64,000 nt of DNA from Tianweitania populi (lineage in GTDB: Bacteria; Pseudomonadota; Alphaproteobacteria; Rhizobiales; Rhizobiaceae), in contig NZ_BMZQ01000002.1 in assembly GCF_014652875.1 (NCBI RefSeq), forward strand, positions 1,299,501-1,363,500, written 5' to 3'. Positions 44,160 to 53,092 of the stretch are shown here, piece by piece (the first letter of the stretch is position 1; each line of letters starts with the position of its first letter). The notes beneath the pieces are model-generated. The model saw only the letters and a list, made by a program, of their open reading frames with translations. It made no database searches and was not told where the DNA came from. A program made the position numbers and the translations under genes.

Positions 44160-45959
44160 TTATTCGGCGGCCTGGAAGGCGTCCGCTCCGCGTTCGAACT
44201 GGAGGCGTGCGAGCTTGGCATAAACGCCGTTCTTCTGCACCAGCGTGTGATGCGTGCCTTCCTCGACGATGCGGCCGCCATCCAGCACCAGAATGCGATC
44301 GGCCTTGAGGATGGTCGCCAGGCGATGCGCGATCACCAGCGTGGTACGGCCCTTCATCAGGCGTTCCAGTGCCGTCTGCACCAGCGTTTCGCTTTCGGCA
44401 TCGAGCGCGGAGGTGGCTTCGTCGAGCAGCAGGATCGGCGCGTCGCGCAGAATGGCGCGGGCAATGCCGATGCGCTGACGCTGGCCGCCCGACAGCATGA
44501 TGCCCCGTTCGCCGACCTGCGTATCGTAACCGTGTTCGAGATTGCCGATGAAGGTGTCGGCCAGGGCATCCCGCGCGGCTGCTTCGATCGCTTCGCGGCT
44601 GGCGCCCGGTTTGCCGAAGGCGATGTTGTCACCGGCCGTATCGGCGAAGATCGCGACATCTTGCGGCACCACGGCCATGCGGGCGCGTAGATCGAGCGGA
44701 TCGGCTCTGATCAACGGAACGCCGTCGATGGTGATCGACCCTTCCAGCGGATCGTAGAAGCGCATCAGCAGCGAGAAGATCGTGCTTTTGCCGGAGCCCG
44801 AAGGGCCGACGATCGCGACCGTTTCACCCGGCCGGACCGCAAAGGACAGGTCGGTCAGGGTCGGCATGTCGGGGCGCGCCGGATAGGCAAAGGACACCTG
44901 CCGGAACTCGATGGCGCCGAGCGGCTTGGCGGGCAGGGCCTGCGGCTGGGCCGGCGTGGTGACTTGCGGCACTTCGTCGAGGATGTCGCTCATGCGCTCG
45001 GCGGCACCGGCGGCCTGGCTGATCTCGCCCCAGACTTCAGACAGCGAGCCGAGCGCGCCGGCGGCAAGCACCGCATAAAGCAGGAACTGGCTCAGCGTGC
45101 CGGCGGTCATCGCGCCGGTCAGCACATCGCGCGAGCCGAACCAGAGAACGGCGACGACGGACGAGAAAATGAAGAAAATCGCGAAAAAGGTCAGGATCGA
45201 GCGCGCCAGGATCGACGAGCGCGCCGCCTCAAAAGCGCGATCCACCGCAGCACCGAAGCGGCCGACGACCATGCCCTCATTGGTGAAGGCCTGCAGCGTG
45301 CGCACGGCCGAGATCTGCTCGCCGGCATAGGCGCTGGCCTCCGCGAGCATGTCTTGCGCATGACGCGACTTGGCGCGCACATTGCGGCCAAAGCCCACCA
45401 GGATCAGCACGATCACCGGAATGGCGCCAAGCACCATCAAGGATAGTTTCGGGCTGGTGACTACCATCATCACCACGCCGCCGATTGCCATGATGGCGTT
45501 GCGCAGGGCCTGCGAGGCGGTGGAGCCGACCACGGACTTGATCTGCGTGGCATCGGCCGTCAGCCGCGACACGATTTCGCCGGATCGGGCCGTGTCGAAG
45601 AAAGCGGAAGACAGCGTCGTGACATGGGCAAACACATCGCGGCGCAGATCGGCCACGACGCGCTCGCCGATCGTGATGACGAAATAATAACGCAGCGCGG
45701 AAGCGGCCGCGAGCACGGCCGCGATGCCGATCAGCATGCCGAAGTAGCCCTGGATCATGCCGGCTTCCACGCCGTTGAAGCCGTGATCGATCATGCGGCG
45801 CACCGCGATTGGCAGGGTCAGCGTTGTGACCGCCGCGATGATCAACGAGACGATGGCGCCCCCCACCAGGCCGCGGTAACGCTTCAGATAGGGAAGCAGG
45901 CGCGACAGGGGAGCAAGTGAGCGGCGGCGAGCGTCGTGCGACGGCTCTTGAGCGGCCAT
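44160..45959 (-). CDS. ABC exporter, fused membrane and ATPase domains (MsbA/multidrug-like)
   Basis: A 599-residue half-transporter: six-helix exporter domain (about residues 20-320, with FFDTARSGEIVSRLTADATQ) then the ATPase domain (about 350-590) with Walker A GPSGSGKS, Q-loop AVVPQDVAIFA, signature MLSGGQRQRIGIARAI, Walker B ILLLDEATSALD and H-loop IAHRL. It works as a homodimer to export lipids or hydrophobic compounds. ATG 45959 is preferred to the TTG at 45965 because AGGAG lies 6 bases before it. It is transcribed away from rpmE. Confidence 0.93.
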   Translation of the reverse strand: MAAQEPSHDARRRSLAPLSRLLPYLKRYRGLVGGAIVSLIIAAVTTLTLPIAVRRMIDHGFNGVEAGMIQGYFGMLIGIAAVLAAASALRYYFVITIGERVVADLRRDVFAHVTTLSSAFFDTARSGEIVSRLTADATQIKSVVGSTASQALRNAIMAIGGVVMMVVTSPKLSLMVLGAIPVIVLILVGFGRNVRAKSRHAQDMLAEASAYAGEQISAVRTLQAFTNEGMVVGRFGAAVDRAFEAARSSILARSILTFFAIFFIFSSVVAVLWFGSRDVLTGAMTAGTLSQFLLYAVLAAGALGSLSEVWGEISQAAGAAERMSDILDEVPQVTTPAQPQALPAKPLGAIEFRQVSFAYPARPDMPTLTDLSFAVRPGETVAIVGPSGSGKSTIFSLLMRFYDPLEGSITIDGVPLIRADPLDLRARMAVVPQDVAIFADTAGDNIAFGKPGASREAIEAAARDALADTFIGNLEHGYDTQVGERGIMLSGGQRQRIGIARAILRDAPILLLDEATSALDAESETLVQTALERLMKGRTTLVIAHRLATILKADRILVLDGGRIVEEGTHHTLVQKNGVYAKLARLQFERGADAFQAAE

Positions 45960-46169
45960 TTTCAACTCCTGGCTTAACCGACTGAGCGCATGCGGGCCGG
46001 CCTTGTGCTTGGTCGGAGGCTGATGTATAGGCTCGCCGACCCTTTATGAAGCCGTAGCGGTCATTCGCTGCGGCTTCAAGTTTTCCAGACCGGGTGACAT
46101 CGCCGCAGGGCCGAAGCGAGCTTCTCGCATCAGGCTCGGCGCAAGCCCAGTAGAACCAGGACAAGCGCC

Positions 46170-46391
46170 ATGAAAGACAGCATTCACCCCGATTACCACA
46201 CGATCAAGGTCGTGATGACAGACGGCACCGAGTACCAGACCAAGTCGACCTGGGGCGCAGCCGGCGACACGATGAACCTCGACATCGACCCGACCACCCA
46301 TCCGGCCTGGACGGGGGGCACGCAGACCCTGCTCGATCGCGGTGGCCGTTTGTCGAAGTTCAAGAAGCGCTACGAAGGCCTCGGCATCTAA
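46170..46391 (+). CDS. rpmE: 50S ribosomal protein L31
   Basis: A 73-residue L31 ([19 protein letters not shown], then STWG and the conserved [20 protein letters not shown] and FKKRYEGLG). It lacks all four zinc-binding cysteines of the C+ form, as is usual in alphaproteobacteria. It is divergent from the ABC exporter gene and followed by its own terminator. Confidence 0.96.
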   Translation: MKDSIHPDYHTIKVVMTDGTEYQTKSTWGAAGDTMNLDIDPTTHPAWTGGTQTLLDRGGRLSKFKKRYEGLGI

Positions 46392-46416
46392 TCTGCCGGC
46401 CTGCTTGGACGTTGAG

Positions 46417-46446
46417 AACGCCGTTGCTCACGCAGCGGCGTTTTTG
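46417..46446 (+). terminator. Intrinsic terminator of rpmE
   Basis: Arms AACGCCGTTGC (46417-46427) and GCAGCGGCGTT (46432-46442), with one internal mismatch, run into TTTTTG. It lies 26 bases after the rpmE stop. Confidence 0.88.
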
Positions 46447-46457
46447 TTTGTGGGCAT

Positions 46458-46546
46458 GTGGTGCTCCCTTCGAGGCTCGCCTGGATGTGGCGGAGCTTCG
46501 TTCTGGATGCTTGTGCGGGCTCGCACCTCAGGATGAGGACGGTCGG
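46458..46546. repeat. Dispersed intergenic repeat, copy 1
   Basis: An 89-base sequence containing CCTTCGAGGCTCGCCTGGAT and GCTCGCACCTCAGGATGAGG occurs again, in the same orientation and with about four differences, at 46946-47034. The motif is of the type widely scattered between genes in Rhizobiales. No coding frame here is credible. Confidence 0.85.
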
Positions 46547-46790
46547 CGCGAGGATTGTCTGGCTGGGTGGGCTCGACGGTGGCTTGAGCGATTGGGACGA
46601 GGCGTCGCTTGGCAGAATCGGTCTGCTGTCGCGCTAAGCTCCTGCCTGTCGAGCGGCGCAAAGCCTCATCCTGATGTGCCAGCAGGCAGGTGAGGGCGGC
46701 ACCACCGGTTCTCATCCTGAGGCGCGACCGCAGGGAGCCTCGAAGGACGCACTTCGTTCCATGCAGGCACGTTCGCGCCTGCCCCTGCCG

Positions 46791-46938
46791 CTTCGTCATC
46801 CTCGGGCTTGACCCGAGGATCCATGCCGCAATCGTGGAAGGTATACAGGTCCTATACAGGCAAAGCGGACCTGCAAGGGCATGGATCCTCGGGTCTGCGC
46901 CTCCGCTTGCGCTCCGGCTCCGCCCAAGGATGACGAAG
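46791..46938. repeat. Large palindromic intergenic repeat
   Basis: Outer arms CTTCGTCATCC (46791-46801) and GGATGACGAAG (46928-46938) enclose perfect 17-base inner arms at 46811-46827 and 46878-46894 (ACCCGAGGATCCATGCC and complement), with a further CAGGTCC/GGACCTG pair inside. It can fold as a long hairpin or cruciform. The CCTCGGGCTTGACCCGAGG motif is a familiar Rhizobiales intergenic repeat. Confidence 0.8.
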
Positions 46939-46945
46939 CGGGATG

Positions 46946-47034
46946 GTGGTGCGCCCTTCGAGGCTCGCCTGGATGTGGCGGAGGTTCGTTCTGGACACTT
47001 GTGCGGGCTCGCACCTCAGGATGAGGACGGTCGG
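46946..47034. repeat. Dispersed intergenic repeat, copy 2
   Basis: Second copy of the 89-base unit at 46458-46546, same orientation. Between the copies (about 46700-46755) lies a partial inverted version with CTCATCCTGAGGCGCGACC. Together these make 46447-47074 a gene-free repeat block. Confidence 0.85.
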
Positions 47035-47074
47035 TGGAGCGCTGGCTGAGGTCGAGCCTCCGACTGGATGCCGC

Positions 47075-47476
47075 CTACGCCTCAAGCGCGCGCTGCACGA
47101 TTGCCGTGTCCGTATGCTGGATGAAGCGCGCCAGCTTGTTGTCGCGGACCGTCCAGACATGGACGAAAGGCGCGCGGAAGCTCTTGCCGGTGTTGCTGTA
47201 GCGGCCGCTGTAGTGGCCGAGCGCAACCACCGTGTCGCCTTCGGCGACAGTGCTGTCGGGCACCGCCTGGTAGCCTTCCCACTCGGTCATGAGCTTGGCG
47301 AAGACGGACTGGACCACCGCATCATGCCCGACAAAGGTGCCGGCATAGGGATAGCCTTCGGCTTCGGTCCACTCGATGTCGGAGGCCATGGTGGAAAGAA
47401 CCGCAGGCAGGTCTCCCGCCGCGAAGCCGGCATAGAGTTTCTGCACCAGAGCGCGGTTCTGCTCGATATTGCTCAT
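47075..47476 (-). CDS. NTF2-like/SnoaL-fold protein
   Basis: A 133-residue protein with the nuclear-transport-factor-2-like fold: LVQKLYAGFAAGDLPAVLST at the N-terminus, SDIEWTEAEGYPYAGTFVGH, VVALGHYSGRYSNTGKSFRA and FVHVWTVRDNKLARFIQHTD. Members are small cone-shaped binding proteins or isomerase/hydrolase-like enzymes. The specific function is unknown. It stands alone after the repeat block. Confidence 0.87.
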   Translation of the reverse strand: MSNIEQNRALVQKLYAGFAAGDLPAVLSTMASDIEWTEAEGYPYAGTFVGHDAVVQSVFAKLMTEWEGYQAVPDSTVAEGDTVVALGHYSGRYSNTGKSFRAPFVHVWTVRDNKLARFIQHTDTAIVQRALEA

Positions 47477-47587
47477 TGAACGTCCTCCCCCAAGGGAACC
47501 ACCATGACAGCGCCGTGGCAGGACCGCAACGGGTTTGCAGCCGCATGAGCAAAGATCAAGCTGGCGATGGCACTCAGGAAGGAGGCT

Positions 47588-47881
47588 CTACCGGTCTGAG
47601 TGCCCCAGCCCACGCTCCGGCCAGACGATATCGCGCACGCGCTGCTTCAGCACCTTGGCTTCGGGGAAGCCGGCGTCGCGTTTGCGCTCCCAGATCAGTT
47701 CGGGCTCGGTGCCATGGGTCTGGCAGTGGATTTCGAAGATGCCGCCGGTGCCGGGTACGAGCGCGACTTCGCCGAGATCTGCGCCGAAGGTGGAGAGCAG
47801 TTCCTGGGCAAGCCAGGCTGCACGCAGGAGCCATTGGCACTGCGTGCAGTAGGTGATGGTGATGCGGGGCAGGGTGGCCAC
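47588..47881 (-). CDS. SelT/SelW/SelH family (Rdx) thioredoxin-like protein
   Basis: A 97-residue thioredoxin-fold protein with redox motif CTQC at residues 12-15 right after the first strand (RITITYCTQCQWLLRAAWLA), and the family's GEVALVPGTGGIFEIHC and VWERK-like KRDAGFPEAKVLKQRVRDIV segments. It carries Cys where eukaryotic relatives may carry selenocysteine. It probably takes part in cytoplasmic redox control. It lies 9 bases after yebC on the same strand. Confidence 0.9.
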   Translation of the reverse strand: MATLPRITITYCTQCQWLLRAAWLAQELLSTFGADLGEVALVPGTGGIFEIHCQTHGTEPELIWERKRDAGFPEAKVLKQRVRDIVWPERGLGHSDR

Positions 47882-47890
47882 GCTTGAACC

Positions 47891-48640
47891 TCAGGCCGCG
47901 CTGAGCTTGGCCATGGTGGCCTCGTCGACTTCGAAGTTGACGTAAACATTCTGCACGTCGTCGTCGTCTTCGAGCGTGTTGACGAGCTTCAGGATCGACT
48001 GGGCGCGATCCTCGTCCACCGGCACGTTGTTCTGCGGCTTCCAGATGGTCTTGACGGATTCCGCCTCGCCGAGCGTGCTTTCCAGCGCCGACGAGACTTC
48101 GCCCAGATCGCCGAAGGCGCACAGGATGGTGTGGCCTTCCTCGTCGCTCGTGACATCTTCCGCGCCGGCTTCGATGGCGGCTTCCATGACCTTGTCGGCG
48201 TCGCCGACCTTGGCGGGATAGGTGATCTCGCCGGTGCGGTCCCACATGAAGGACACGGAATTGGTTTCGCCTAGAGCGCCGCCCGCCTTGGTGAAGGCTG
48301 CGCGGACGTTTGCCGCGGTGCGGTTGCGGTTGTCGGTGAGCGCTTCCACGATCAGCGCCACGCCGCCCGGGCCGTAGCCCTCGTAGCGCACTTCTTCGTA
48401 GTTCTCGGCATCGCCGCCCGACGCCTTGGCGATGGCGCGGGCGATATTGTCCTTGGGCATGGACACGGCCTTGGCGTTCTGGATGGCCAGACGCAGGCGC
48501 GGGTTCATGTCGGGATCAGGCAAGCCAGCCTTTGCGGCCACCGTGATTTCGCGGGCGAGCTTCGAGAACATCTTGGATCGAACCGCGTCCTGGCGGCCCT
48601 TGCGATGCATGATGTTCTTGAATTGTGAATGGCCGGCCAT
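47891..48640 (-). CDS. YebC/PmpR-family protein
   Basis: A 249-residue protein with the family start [19 protein letters not shown], then [37 protein letters not shown] and the C-terminal [20 protein letters not shown]. Members have been described as transcriptional regulators and as helpers of proline-rich translation. In many Rhizobiales it lies near ruvC, which here is 13 kb away. Confidence 0.95.
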   Translation of the reverse strand: MAGHSQFKNIMHRKGRQDAVRSKMFSKLAREITVAAKAGLPDPDMNPRLRLAIQNAKAVSMPKDNIARAIAKASGGDAENYEEVRYEGYGPGGVALIVEALTDNRNRTAANVRAAFTKAGGALGETNSVSFMWDRTGEITYPAKVGDADKVMEAAIEAGAEDVTSDEEGHTILCAFGDLGEVSSALESTLGEAESVKTIWKPQNNVPVDEDRAQSILKLVNTLEDDDDVQNVYVNFEVDEATMAKLSAA

Positions 48641-48731
48641 AGTACCCCTGTCGCGTCGATGATCAGAATTGGCGGTTAATGGAATTAAACCGGTCTATAG
48701 AAGGGTTTGCCGACAAAATCCAGCGCGCGAA

Positions 48732-50213
48732 CTAGCCGTAGCGCTGTTCCAGATGGCGCTTGAAGTGGGTGGCGTCGAGGGCTGAGCCGGTGGCGCGCTG
48801 CATCAGCTCGGGCGTCGACCAGCGCGAGCCTTGGCTCCAGATGTTCTCGCGGCGCCAGTCGTTGACGCGCTCGAAGCGGCCTGCGGCGAGATCGTTTTCG
48901 ATGTCGGGCATGGCTATCGCGATCGTCGCCCATTGCTGCGCCGCCGTCATGGCGCCGAGGGAATAGGACGGGAAATAGCCGAGCATGCCGGCCGGCCAAT
49001 GCACGTCCTGCATCGGGCCGTCGCCGGGTGAATCGATGGTGGACAGGCCGAGCGTGTCTTGCATCCGGGCGTCCCAGGCTTCCGGGATGTCCCGGGTTTG
49101 CAGGCGGCCGGCAACGAGATCCTGCTCCATCTCGAAGCGCAGGATGATATGCAGGGGATAGGTGACCTCGTCGGCATCGACGCGGATCAAACCGCGCTCG
49201 ACATGGTGGACATGGGGCAGGATGTCGTCGATCGACCAGTCTTCGCCGAGGTGCTTTTCCACCACCGGCAGCGCCCAGTGCCAGAAAGCGGGATTGCGGC
49301 CAAGCTGCTTTTCCACGAAGAGGCTCTGGCTTTCATGCACGGCCATGCCGCGCGCCTTTCCAAGCGGCCAGTGCGCCCAGGCTTTCGGCAGGTTCTGCTC
49401 GTAAAGCGCGTGTCCGGTTTCGTGCAGCACGCCCATCAGGGACGACAGAAATTCGGTGGTCTTGTAGCGCGTGGTGATGCGCACATCGGTCGGCACGCCG
49501 CCGCAGAAGGGGTGGTGCGAGACCGACAGGCTGCCATGGGTGAGGTCGAAGCCGACCGCCTGCATCATGGCCAGCCCAAGTTCGCGCTGGCGTTCGATGG
49601 GGTAGGAGCCGGACAGCGCCTTCAACGGGTGCTTGGCGCGCTTCTCTTCCTGTACTGACAAGGCGCGCGGCACGAAGTCGACGAGGAAGGTTTTCAGATC
49701 GTCGAACACGGGCGCGATTGTCGCGGCGCGGGTGCCGGGGTCATATTGCTCCAGCAGCGCATCGTAAGGATCGAGCTTGAGGACGTCGGCGCGCATGGCG
49801 GCTTCCTCGCGCACCAGCTGGATCACGCCATCCAGTGCCGGCTCGAACGACTTCCAGTCGTTCTTGGCGCGCAGATCGCGCCACAGCTGCTCGGAGCGCA
49901 TGCGGGTGCGCATCTGCTTTTCCACGAACTCGGCGGGCAAACAGGTGAGGTTGATATATTGCCGCTTGAACTCGCGGACGGCGGCCTTTTGCTCGTCGTC
50001 GAGGTCTTCGCGTTCGGCGGCGTCGATCCAGTCGGCGATTTCGGGAGCGGAAGCCTGGCGATGCTGCATGCCGGCAAGGGCTGCCATGCTTTCGGCCCGC
50101 GCTTCACCGCCGCCGACCGCCATCGACACGGCCTCATCGACGCCGAGGATCGAAAGGGCGTGGCTGAAAGCTTCGAGGCGGCGGTTGAGGTCGTCGAGTT
50201 TGTGGAAGGACAT
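48732..50213 (-). CDS. Carboxypeptidase, M32 (Taq) family
   Basis: A 493-residue metallocarboxypeptidase. The zinc motif HETGH is at residues 264-268, preceded by the family motifs SHHPFCGGVPTDVRITTRY; GMAVHESQSLFVEKQLGRN and the HHVERGLIRVDADEVTYPLH region supply the remaining ligands. It removes C-terminal amino acids from peptides in the cytoplasm. ATG 50213 starts the conserved sequence; open frame further upstream overlaps the divergent binding-protein gene. Confidence 0.95.
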   Translation of the reverse strand: MSFHKLDDLNRRLEAFSHALSILGVDEAVSMAVGGGEARAESMAALAGMQHRQASAPEIADWIDAAEREDLDDEQKAAVREFKRQYINLTCLPAEFVEKQMRTRMRSEQLWRDLRAKNDWKSFEPALDGVIQLVREEAAMRADVLKLDPYDALLEQYDPGTRAATIAPVFDDLKTFLVDFVPRALSVQEEKRAKHPLKALSGSYPIERQRELGLAMMQAVGFDLTHGSLSVSHHPFCGGVPTDVRITTRYKTTEFLSSLMGVLHETGHALYEQNLPKAWAHWPLGKARGMAVHESQSLFVEKQLGRNPAFWHWALPVVEKHLGEDWSIDDILPHVHHVERGLIRVDADEVTYPLHIILRFEMEQDLVAGRLQTRDIPEAWDARMQDTLGLSTIDSPGDGPMQDVHWPAGMLGYFPSYSLGAMTAAQQWATIAIAMPDIENDLAAGRFERVNDWRRENIWSQGSRWSTPELMQRATGSALDATHFKRHLEQRYG

Positions 50214-50361
50214 GTGGTGATACCATCCTCGGGCTGTGTGATGATCTGCTGTAGCGCACAACACGGCGTGATTGAACCGGCCTCGTCTTTCGTCGCACTT
50301 GCCGTCAGGGGAGGTGGCGTTCATGCTGTGTTTCTTAACAACTGAAAAGGGAGGAGTTTCA

Positions 50362-51339
50362 GTGGTGGGATTGAACAGACGCAGTGCGCTTGGCTTGGCG
50401 CTGGCGGCCGGCCTGGCTTTCTGTAGCCTCGCGCAGGCGCAGGAGTTTCCGTCGCAGACGATCACGCTGGTGGTGCCGTTTGCGGCCGGCGGCTCGACCG
50501 ATCTGGTTGCGCGCGTGATCGCCGAGAAGATGTCGGGCGAACTCGGGCAAAACGTCATCGTGGAAAATGTCGGCGGCGCCGGCGGCAATCTCGGTGCCGA
50601 CCGTGTCGCGCGCGCGGAACCCGACGGCTACACGATCCTGATGGGCACGGTGGCGACGCATGCGCTGAACCCGCTGATCCTGAAAACCAAGCCCTATGAT
50701 CCCGTGACCGACTTCACGCCGGTTTCGCTGCTGGTGCTGGTGCCCAACGTGCTGGCGGTGAACCCGCAGCTGCCGGTCAACACGGTGCAAGAGCTGATCG
50801 ACCTCCTGAAATCGAAACCCGGCGAGTATTCCTATGCTTCATCGGGCAACGGCACGCCGCTGCATCTGTCGGGCGAGCTGTTCAAGAGCATGACTGGCGT
50901 GGATATGCAGCACGTGCCCTACAAGGGCTCCGGCCCGGCGCTGACCGATGTGCTGGCCAATCAGGTGCCGATCATCTTCGACAACCTGCCATCGTCATCC
51001 GGCCATATGAAGAGCGGCACGCTGAAGGCGCTGGGCGTCACCACGGTGGAGCGCGCGGCCTCCTTCCCCGACGTGCCGACCATCGCCGAAACCGTGCCGG
51101 GCTACGAGACCTATTCGTGGAACGCGCTGTTTGCGCCTAAGGACACGCCGCCGGACGTCGTCGCCAAGCTCAACGCCGCCGCCAACAAGGCGCTGACCGA
51201 CGAGACCGTCAAAGCTCGCATGAAAGACTTCAGCGCCACCATCGTCGGGTCAACGCCGGAAGAATTGGGCGCGCATGTGAAGGCGGAACTGGCGAAGTGG
51301 GAGCCGATTGTGAAGGCGGCGAACGTGTCGCTGGATTGA
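50362..51339 (+). CDS. Orphan Bug-family tripartite tricarboxylate substrate-binding protein
   Basis: A 325-residue periplasmic binding protein with a signal peptide to about LAQAQEF and the Bug motifs ITLVVPFAAGGSTDLVARVI, VENVGGAGGNLGADRVARAE and MQHVPYKGSGPALTDVLANQ. GTG 50362 (next to GTG 50365) follows GGAGGAG by 6 bases, giving the family's usual length. No tctA/tctB partners lie beside it, which is common for Bug proteins; it may share permeases encoded elsewhere or act in sensing. Confidence 0.92.
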   Translation: MVGLNRRSALGLALAAGLAFCSLAQAQEFPSQTITLVVPFAAGGSTDLVARVIAEKMSGELGQNVIVENVGGAGGNLGADRVARAEPDGYTILMGTVATHALNPLILKTKPYDPVTDFTPVSLLVLVPNVLAVNPQLPVNTVQELIDLLKSKPGEYSYASSGNGTPLHLSGELFKSMTGVDMQHVPYKGSGPALTDVLANQVPIIFDNLPSSSGHMKSGTLKALGVTTVERAASFPDVPTIAETVPGYETYSWNALFAPKDTPPDVVAKLNAAANKALTDETVKARMKDFSATIVGSTPEELGAHVKAELAKWEPIVKAANVSLD

Positions 51340-51397
51340 GGATGAGGGAGGGGCGGGCTGCCGCGGAGGTGGCCCGCTGGTTGGGCTTGAAACGACC

Positions 51398-53092
51398 TTA
51401 ACTGTCGATCAGCCAAAAATGTGGAGGTATCGGCAAGCGATAGTGTCTACAAGCAGCTAAGAACAACACAACAAGTCCGGATTTTACCGCGCTAATCTCG
51501 TTTATGTCTGTGCAGTTCTGAATGGCGGCGTTGATGGTTTCAGCTACCTCTTCAAAGCCTTGCTGAGGTGACAAATCCGTAACGCACACGCCATGATAGG
51601 TCTCTCCCCGCCATATGTGTACGTCGGTTTCTTCGTCTGGAAGCCAAGCTTGATGTGTGCAGTTTGGTAAAAACTTGCCGAGGCGCTCTACGAATGCCTT
51701 CTTCTCGTCAACGGTTGCCACACGCTCCAGCCAAACGAACAGATAGGGATAGAGTACGCTCCCACTACACGCTTCTGCGCGGTAGGAACCTTCAGCGCTA
51801 ATAGGATGATTCAGAAGGTCCGAGTAGTCGCGGAAGCAAGTAGGATAGTGTGAGTTGATAACCAAAGCTAGGGTCGTCTGCTGCGCGATCGATCCGAGCC
51901 ATGGTAAGAAGCGTGGCGTTGAGCCTGTAATTTGAGCAAGATACATAACCAACGCTATTTCGATCATATGATCGTCTTTAAAGGGTGAGTTCAGTGTTGG
52001 ATTCGAGTTGACCAGCTGAACTATTGTGTCGAGTACCCGATGGGTACTATCCGTTAATGCATTAGCGAACTCCGGCTCTTCAACGGTAAAGGTTTGGGAG
52101 AGCATCGCTGTCCAGCAGCCACGAATAGCCAAGCGCCCAAGAAGTTCGAACAAAGCCAGATTTACATCTACCGCTTCTCGCGAACGAACAGATGTGGAAA
52201 GAGCATGAAGAGAGTTGCTGTGTCCGAAAGCTGTTTTTGTTAAATACCGTTCTGAACATGCCAGATATAATTTGATAAATTGATCAAAAAGGACACTTAA
52301 GTCTTGGTCATGTTTATTTGGTCGGCGTCTGCGCGGCTGAGCGCGTACCATGTTCCAGCATAACAGCACTCCCAACTCAGATACCGTGTAGATGCTCTCG
52401 AGATTGTCTGCCTCGATGGCCCAGGTGGTAACGGCATTAAGGCAAATGTAGGCCTGTCTTAGGCGAAAAAGTTGAATGCTGGGCTCTAGACCATCTTCCA
52501 AGATTTCGCTCAAAAATGCGCGAGAGTAATCGTAGCAAGCGCTTGGCTCGTTTACCATTGCAATCGCTTTTTGGAAGTTTCTTCGCGGAGCTTCTTCCAG
52601 CAACTCGCGCGCAAGCAAGCTGCGCATCATGAGATCTGCCAAGCGATCTCCGTTCCATTCCTGATACTTGACCCTGTCACTTTCGTTCTGAGTTGAGTAA
52701 CCGGCCCAATTCATGAGGACGGTCTCATCAAGCTCGCCGCCGCAACATAAAATTATTCGAACGGGGAGTCCTGCATGTTCGGCCGCCACATTCGTCCGGA
52801 GGTAGACATCACGTATCTCGTTAAGTTCCGGACGTACTGCCTGTACCCCGCTGTCCCAATCGCGCCTTGTGATGTTCCCCGCCTTTATACAGAAAAGGTA
52901 TAGGCAGCGCTCGTCGTCCTCGCCTCTAATTTTACCGACAGCGGCAATGTCCACCCCGTTCTGGCGCGTACCAATCATGGGCGTATTCAGTACCCGCAGT
53001 CCGATTTCCGCCAGCAGATTTGGAAGTACGGACTTGTCCAAGTCACCCCGCTCTTTGAGCGATGCGAGGTACTCTTTAAGAATTATCCTCAT
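51398..53092 (-). CDS. Unknown protein with nuclease-like N-terminal domain (cassette gene B)
   Basis: A 564-residue protein I cannot place in a named family. Residues 1-100 look like a PD-(D/E)XK restriction-endonuclease fold: helix with LLAEIGLRVLNTP, then GTRQNGVDIAAV with Asp48, then a hydrophobic strand LYLFCIKAG with Lys70, where the usual Glu of ExK is replaced by Cys68. This matches the pattern G-x-D-(x~20)-x-K but is not proof of activity. The remainder (about 130-564) appears alpha-helical with no recognised motifs. It overlaps the upstream gene by ATGA (53089-53092), so the two are co-translated. G+C is clearly lower than in flanking genes, suggesting transfer. Confidence 0.8.
   Translation of the reverse strand: MRIILKEYLASLKERGDLDKSVLPNLLAEIGLRVLNTPMIGTRQNGVDIAAVGKIRGEDDERCLYLFCIKAGNITRRDWDSGVQAVRPELNEIRDVYLRTNVAAEHAGLPVRIILCCGGELDETVLMNWAGYSTQNESDRVKYQEWNGDRLADLMMRSLLARELLEEAPRRNFQKAIAMVNEPSACYDYSRAFLSEILEDGLEPSIQLFRLRQAYICLNAVTTWAIEADNLESIYTVSELGVLLCWNMVRAQPRRRRPNKHDQDLSVLFDQFIKLYLACSERYLTKTAFGHSNSLHALSTSVRSREAVDVNLALFELLGRLAIRGCWTAMLSQTFTVEEPEFANALTDSTHRVLDTIVQLVNSNPTLNSPFKDDHMIEIALVMYLAQITGSTPRFLPWLGSIAQQTTLALVINSHYPTCFRDYSDLLNHPISAEGSYRAEACSGSVLYPYLFVWLERVATVDEKKAFVERLGKFLPNCTHQAWLPDEETDVHIWRGETYHGVCVTDLSPQQGFEEVAETINAAIQNCTDINEISAVKSGLVVLFLAACRHYRLPIPPHFWLIDS

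Noticed and set aside
50214-50588. N-terminal extension of the M32 carboxypeptidase to 50588
   Set aside because: The added 125 codons are an antisense shadow of the Bug-type binding-protein gene; the family N-terminus begins at 50213.
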